DNA of 64,000 nucleotides from DASUPK01 sp963833375 (GTDB lineage Bacteria; Actinomycetota; Thermoleophilia; Solirubrobacterales; 70-9). The stretch is taken from NCBI GenBank assembly GCA_963833375.1, contig CAWHXR010000007.1:385575-449574 (forward strand), given 5' to 3'. Of the stretch, positions 60,033 to 64,000 are shown one piece after another. The notes below the pieces were generated by a model. It was not told the DNA's origin. It was given only the letters and a program-made list of their open reading frames with translations, and made no database searches. Numbering within the stretch: position 1 is the stretch's first letter; every line of letters begins with the position of its first letter. The translations under genes and the position numbers were made by a program.

Positions 60033-62937
60033 ATGGTCGGTGTGTCCGTCCTCGGGGAGCTCGAAGTTGAGGCCGATGGACAACCGCTGGAACCAATCGC
60101 GAGTCATAGGGCGCGTTCGCTGCTCGGCTGGCTCGCCGTCCACCCCGGGCTTCATCCCAGGGGGCGTGTCGCCTCGATCTTCTGGCCGGACGTGCTCGAG
60201 GAGAGTGCACGATCCAGCTTGCGGACCACTCTCGCCACACTGAAACGCGAGCTCGGCAGCCGGGGGCGCAGCTGGTAACCGCCAGGCGGGAGCGCGTCGG
60301 TATCGAACCGGCACCCGAAGTGTCGATCGACCTGTCTGTGTTCGAGAAGCTTGTCTCGCGTGGGGAGCTTCAGGAGGCAACAACGCTCTGCCGCGGAGAC
60401 CTCCTTGCTGATCTGGACGACGACTGGGTGAACGAGCCCCGGGAGCTCCACCGCCGGCAGCTGCTAGAGGTGCTCGGCCGCTTAGCGGAGGAGGCCGAGA
60501 CCTCCGGAGACCTTGACGGGGCCCTCGATCGGACCCGCGATCAGGTGGCCCTCGATCCGCTTTCAGAGGATGCGCAGCGTGATCTGATGCGCCGCTTGGC
60601 GGAGGTCGGCGATCGGGCGGGCGCACTGGCCGCGTACAAGTCATATGGAACTCGGCTGCGGCGCGACCTTGGCATCGCTCCTTCGGCTGGTATCCGGGAG
60701 ATGGCTGATGGTGTCCGAAGCGGGTCGTCGGCCAGGAACGGGGCGAGCCCCGGCGCCCCCGAGAGACCCTGCCCGAGGCTCACTACACGAGATGCGCGGA
60801 TTGCGGGTATGAGAACTCGCCCGCCCGGCGATTTTGCGGCTCCTGCGGGCATCCCCTTTTTCAGGTTTGCCCGTCATGTGGTGAGGAGAATCCTTCGCGG
60901 TCGACTACTGCGGAGCCTGCGGGTCACCACTGGTCCCGAGTGAGCCAATAGCGGCGGCCCTCGAGGGCGAGCGCCGTTGGGCGACCGTGCTTTTCGCGGA
61001 CCTGGCCGGCTTCACCCACCTCTCGGAGACAACAGATCCCGAGGACGTCCGGCCTGATGGTCGACCGTTGCACGAGCCAAATGGGTGAGATCGTCGACCG
61101 ATACGGGGGCTGGGTCGACAAGGTGATCGGCGACGCCCTGATGGCGGTCTTGGCGCGCCGGTCGCCCACGACGACGACCCGGAGCGCGCGGTTCGCGCGG
61201 GCCTCGAACTCCAGCGCTACGCGGCTGAGAACGCCGACGACCTCGGTGGGTTGGCCCTCCGGGTCGGCGTTGACAGCGGGGAGCTGATGTTCGCGCCGGT
61301 CGGGCCGGAAAACCGTCGCGAGCCCACGGTGATGGGTGACACGGTGAATAGGGCATGGCGCCTTCAAGAGGAGGCGCCGCAGGGAAGCGTCCTGATCGGG
61401 GATCGAACCAGGTCCGACTGCCGAAAGGCATTCGCTGCGAGGCGGTCACACCGCTCAGGGTCAAGGGCAGGGAGGCGCCGGTCACGGCGTGGCTGGCGAG
61501 GGAACCGATCGAGTCAAGCACCCCGGAGGCGGTCTCGAGGGCCCCAATGCTCGGACGCACAGAGGAGTCCGAGCTGCTCAAGAGCATCTGGGGACGGGTG
61601 GTAGGGCTCCGGCAGCCGCAGCTCGTCAGCGTGCTCGGAGCGGCGGGGATCGGCAAGACGAGACTATGTCAAGAGCTCGTCGCTTCGTGGAGGGACAGGG
61701 AGATCGGGTCCTCTGGGCGAGATCGCTCGCATACGGGGAAACCACGGGTTACGGACCGCTCGCAAAGATGATCAGGAGAGTCGCTGGCATTCTCGAGACG
61801 GATCCCCCCGATGAGGCGGGGGAGAAGCTCAGGCGCCGAATCGACGCCTTGATCGACGTCGCGGACCCTGAGACGGTGCTGGCGCACGTCTCGCTGCTCG
61901 CCGGTCTTACCGAGGATGCTGTCGGAAGGAGATCGGAGCTCTTCGCCTCTGCCCGTGAGTTCTTCGAGGCGCTGGCGCGCGAGCGAGCCACGCTGGTCGT
62001 GTTCGAGGACATCCACTGGGCGAACCCCAGCCTCCTCGACCTGATCGAATCGGTGGCGGCTCACGTCCGGGAGGTCCCCGCCATGTTCCTGACGCTTGCG
62101 AGAGGCGAGCTCCTGGATGTGCGCCCCACCTGGGGGGGCGGGATTCCGCGCCACACGAGCATCTCTCTCGAGACACTCGCCGCCGACGACGCTCACGAGC
62201 TCGCGCGTCGCTCCCTCCACGGTGTTCACGAGCCCGAGGCGGCCGCCGAGCGAATCGAGCAAGCGGCGGGGGGCAACCCGCTCTTCATCGAGGAGTTGAC
62301 GGCGGCGATGGCCGAGGGCGCCACGGGCCCGGCGCAGGAGCTGCCGGTGGCGATCAGGGCGACGATCTCCGCGCGCCTCGACGCACTTCCGCCCGATGAG
62401 CGACGCCTATTGCTCGACGCATCCGTGGTTGGGAACACATTCTGGCGAGGGGCGGTGGAGCGCCTCGCCGAAGACGAGCTCCCCGTGATGCCGGCTCTCG
62501 AGGATCTCGAGTTTCGCGAGCTGATCCGGCGACGCCGTGCCTCGCGGATGCAGGGCGACGAGGAGTTCTCGTTCAAGCATGAGCTGATCAGGGACGTGGC
62601 CTACGCGACATTGCCGCACGCCGCCCGCCGTGAGCGCCACGCGATCGTGGCCAGGTTCCTCGAGGAGGAGGCCGGCTCCGGAGCCGACGCCGCTGCGATC
62701 CTCGCCCACCACTGGCGCGAGGCAGGCGACTCGGAACGGGCCGTCGCCTACCTGCTCTCGGCAGCCGAGCTGGCGGGGCACGGATGGGCCAAGGCGGAGG
62801 CGGTGGCGCTGTACAACCAGGCGCTCGAGTTGCTTCCCGAGGACGACGAGAGCCGGCGGCGGGAGGTAGAGCTGAAGCGCGCCATCGACTACGCGGCGTT
62901 CACCCACATCGATGACGCGCGCCGCGCGCTTGCCTAG
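60033..62937 (+). pseudogene. Multiply frameshifted BTAD regulator - zinc ribbon - class III cyclase - AAA ATPase gene
   Basis: Reading across frames gives one large protein in order: OmpR-like/BTAD N-terminus (MVGVSVLGELEVEADGQPLE), BTAD helices (LLADLDDDWVNEPRELHRRQ), a double zinc ribbon (CADCGYENSPARRFCGSCG), a class III nucleotide cyclase (RRWATVLFADLAGFTHLSE, then DKVIGDALMAVL and GVDSGELM), an AAA/STAND ATPase (Walker A GAAGIGKTRL, Walker B VVFEDIHWAN) and the start of TPR helices, ending at 62937. Shifts occur near 60265, 60700-60780, 60880-60895, 61045, 61150, 61400 and 61690. The long AAA part (61700-62937) is still open. Such fusions are common in Thermoleophilia; this copy is inactivated and truncated. 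Confidence 0.8.
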
Positions 62938-63212
62938 GTTGTGAAATCCGCCGGCGTCACGTCGCCGGCGATCTCGTAGATCCGAACGATCGTGTGGTTG
63001 CGGACCATATCTCCGTGCTCGCGCACCCGTTCCTCGCTCGGCGCCTCATAGACGCAATAGCTCTTGAAGCCCGTGTCGTCGCTGACCACATGGCTGTGCT
63101 CCCAGGTCACGTCCGCGAGCTCTTCGGCTGCTTCCTTCGAGCGGATGCCGATGTTCTGCATGGCCTCCTGCTCCGCCGGGCCGTAGTCGCGCTCGATCAG
63201 ATATCGAGGCAT
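62934..63212 (-). CDS. DUF4242 small protein (SCO4226-like, possible metal-binding)
   Basis: 92 aa ferredoxin-like fold: MPRYLIERDYGPAEQEAM, TWEHSHVVSDDTGFKSYCVYEAPSEE (split) and REHGDMVRNHTIVRIYEIAGDVTP. Family DUF4242 includes a Streptomyces nickel-binding protein; His residues in EHSH and RNH may be ligands. Its 3' end overlaps the end of the decayed cyclase/ATPase gene by 4 bp (convergent). Intact, unlike its neighbours. Confidence 0.85.
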   Translation of the reverse strand: MPRYLIERDYGPAEQEAMQNIGIRSKEAAEELADVTWEHSHVVSDDTGFKSYCVYEAPSEERVREHGDMVRNHTIVRIYEIAGDVTPADFTT

Positions 63213-63402
63213 GACTTCCTCCCTTCCTTGATTGAAGTCCTTGCCGATACTAGTCCCGCTGCACGCCTGTATCCAGCTCTCACGCAGGGATCACGCGGGC
63301 CTCACGCTGGCGACACGGGCGAGCGAAAGGCTCGTCGCCGTGTCAGATCCGACAGCGGCCGTCGGCGACGGCGCCGCGCAAGCAACAGCAAGGAGGCTCC
63401 AA

Positions 63403-63831
63403 ATGGGTGAGATCACGACCAGCAAAGCGAAGCCGTCCACGCGTCGCGCCGCCGCGATCCTGGGCATGTTCGCCGGCCTGCTGACGGCGGCGGCCTGGCG
63501 AGCTCGCGGGGTCCGCGGGTGCGGTCACGACCAGCAAGCTCGAGAAGGCAGGCTGGACCTGCATCGCTCCGCTACCCGTCACCGACGAGCTGCATTGTCT
63601 CGGCCGGGTGGCCTCGAGCGCCTGTTCAGCGGCGAGGCGAGGACACTGAAACTGGCGGTCTTCGATGCGACTGGTGAGACCTTCCTCGGCAACGAGCTCA
63701 ATGTCCGGGGCGACATCTTCCACGGCCAGCCCTGCCCGACCGACCCGCCCACCTACGAGTACACGTACCTCGGCCCGACATTCGGCCTCGACTACTGGGC
63801 GTGCCACCGGTTCGACAGCGATCACCTCTAA
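63403..63831 (+). pseudogene. Secreted hypothetical protein with two frameshifts
   Basis: Starts at ATG 63403 with AAGGAGG upstream and a signal peptide (RRAAAILGMFAGLLTAAA). About 63495-63510 the coherent sequence moves to a second frame (GAVTTSKLEKAGWTCIAPL, PVTDELHCL), and near 63600 back to the first (GGLERLFSGEARTLKLAVFD, GNELNVRGDIFHGQPCPTD), ending at 63831. The parts read as one Cys-containing secreted protein of about 140 aa. No family recognised. Confidence 0.6.
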
Positions 63832-63852
63832 GCGATCGCCGGAGAGCTGCGA

Positions 63853-63887
63853 GCGGAAAGGGCCCGCTACTGGGGGCCCTTCTCCGC
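63853..63887 (+). terminator. Long hairpin, likely terminator
   Basis: Arms GCGGA + AAGGGCCC and GGGCCCTT + C + TCCGC pair over 13 bp with one bulged C; the loop is 8 nt. It begins 21 bp after the stop of the secreted-protein remnant. No T-tract follows. The remaining bases to 64000 show no credible gene. Confidence 0.55.
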
Positions 63888-64000
63888 TGCACCCCTCAAT
63901 GCCCGATGCGATCGCGGACGGCCGTACGGCACGCGGGCTCCGTCGGCGGCTGAGGCCGCCCGGGTCAGGCTCCGAGACCTGATTCGAGCGCGACCGGAGT

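Overview
The window is about 70% GC, carries strong AAGGAGG-type ribosome binding sites and frequent GTG/TTG starts, and encodes a fused FO synthase (F420 biosynthesis), crotonyl-CoA carboxylase/reductase with ethylmalonyl-CoA mutase, a wax ester synthase/DGAT-family acyltransferase and a ClpS adaptor. This points to a high-GC actinobacterium, most likely of the Thermoleophilia/Solirubrobacterales type (inference from gene content; no 16S rRNA gene is present).

1-8 kb: partial WS/DGAT acyltransferase, PEP synthase and GTP-type PEP carboxykinase (gluconeogenesis), and a large secreted RTX-repeat protein. 8-24 kb: TrpB2-like enzyme, then a loosely scattered set that together looks like the ethylmalonyl-CoA pathway: malyl-CoA lyase-like protein, acyl-CoA dehydrogenase, MaoC hydratase, ethylmalonyl-CoA mutase and crotonyl-CoA carboxylase/reductase, mixed with regulators, an SDR, an SCP2 protein, an AlkZ-like glycosylase, ClpS and two more RTX proteins. 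24-34 kb: a coiled-coil protein with a nuclease-like C-terminal domain, YgfZ, a DtxR-family regulator overlapping an Nramp metal transporter with a candidate operator, a GGDEF-EAL-GAF protein, a lone substrate-binding lipoprotein and an aquaporin.

34-41 kb: coenzyme F420 region: FbiC (cofGH) on the plus strand and a minus-strand operon npdG-cofD-cofC-cofE. 41-51 kb: SDR and thioesterase, a frameshifted HMG-CoA lyase, a sulfatase, 3-hydroxybutyryl-CoA dehydrogenase, a DivIVA-like protein, an acyl-CoA carboxylase subunit, acetoacetyl-CoA synthetase and an M28 peptidase; several fit ketone-body, leucine or C4-CoA metabolism and would feed the ethylmalonyl-CoA module.

51-64 kb: accessory and decaying DNA around five tRNA genes (Leu-CAA, Leu-TAG, Trp, Gly, Pro). 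Between tRNA-Leu(TAG) and tRNA-Trp lie a frameshifted response regulator, an internally deleted IS110 transposase and a damaged cupin gene. The 3' part of tRNA-Pro is repeated exactly (43 bp) 2.6 kb downstream, bracketing one intact secreted alpha/beta-hydrolase-like gene: the footprint of a site-specifically integrated element with no visible integrase. Beyond it is a multiply frameshifted BTAD-zinc ribbon-class III cyclase-AAA gene and a frameshifted secreted protein. A small GC-rich hairpin repeat occurs at three intergenic sites (14.2, 34.0 and 45.1 kb).
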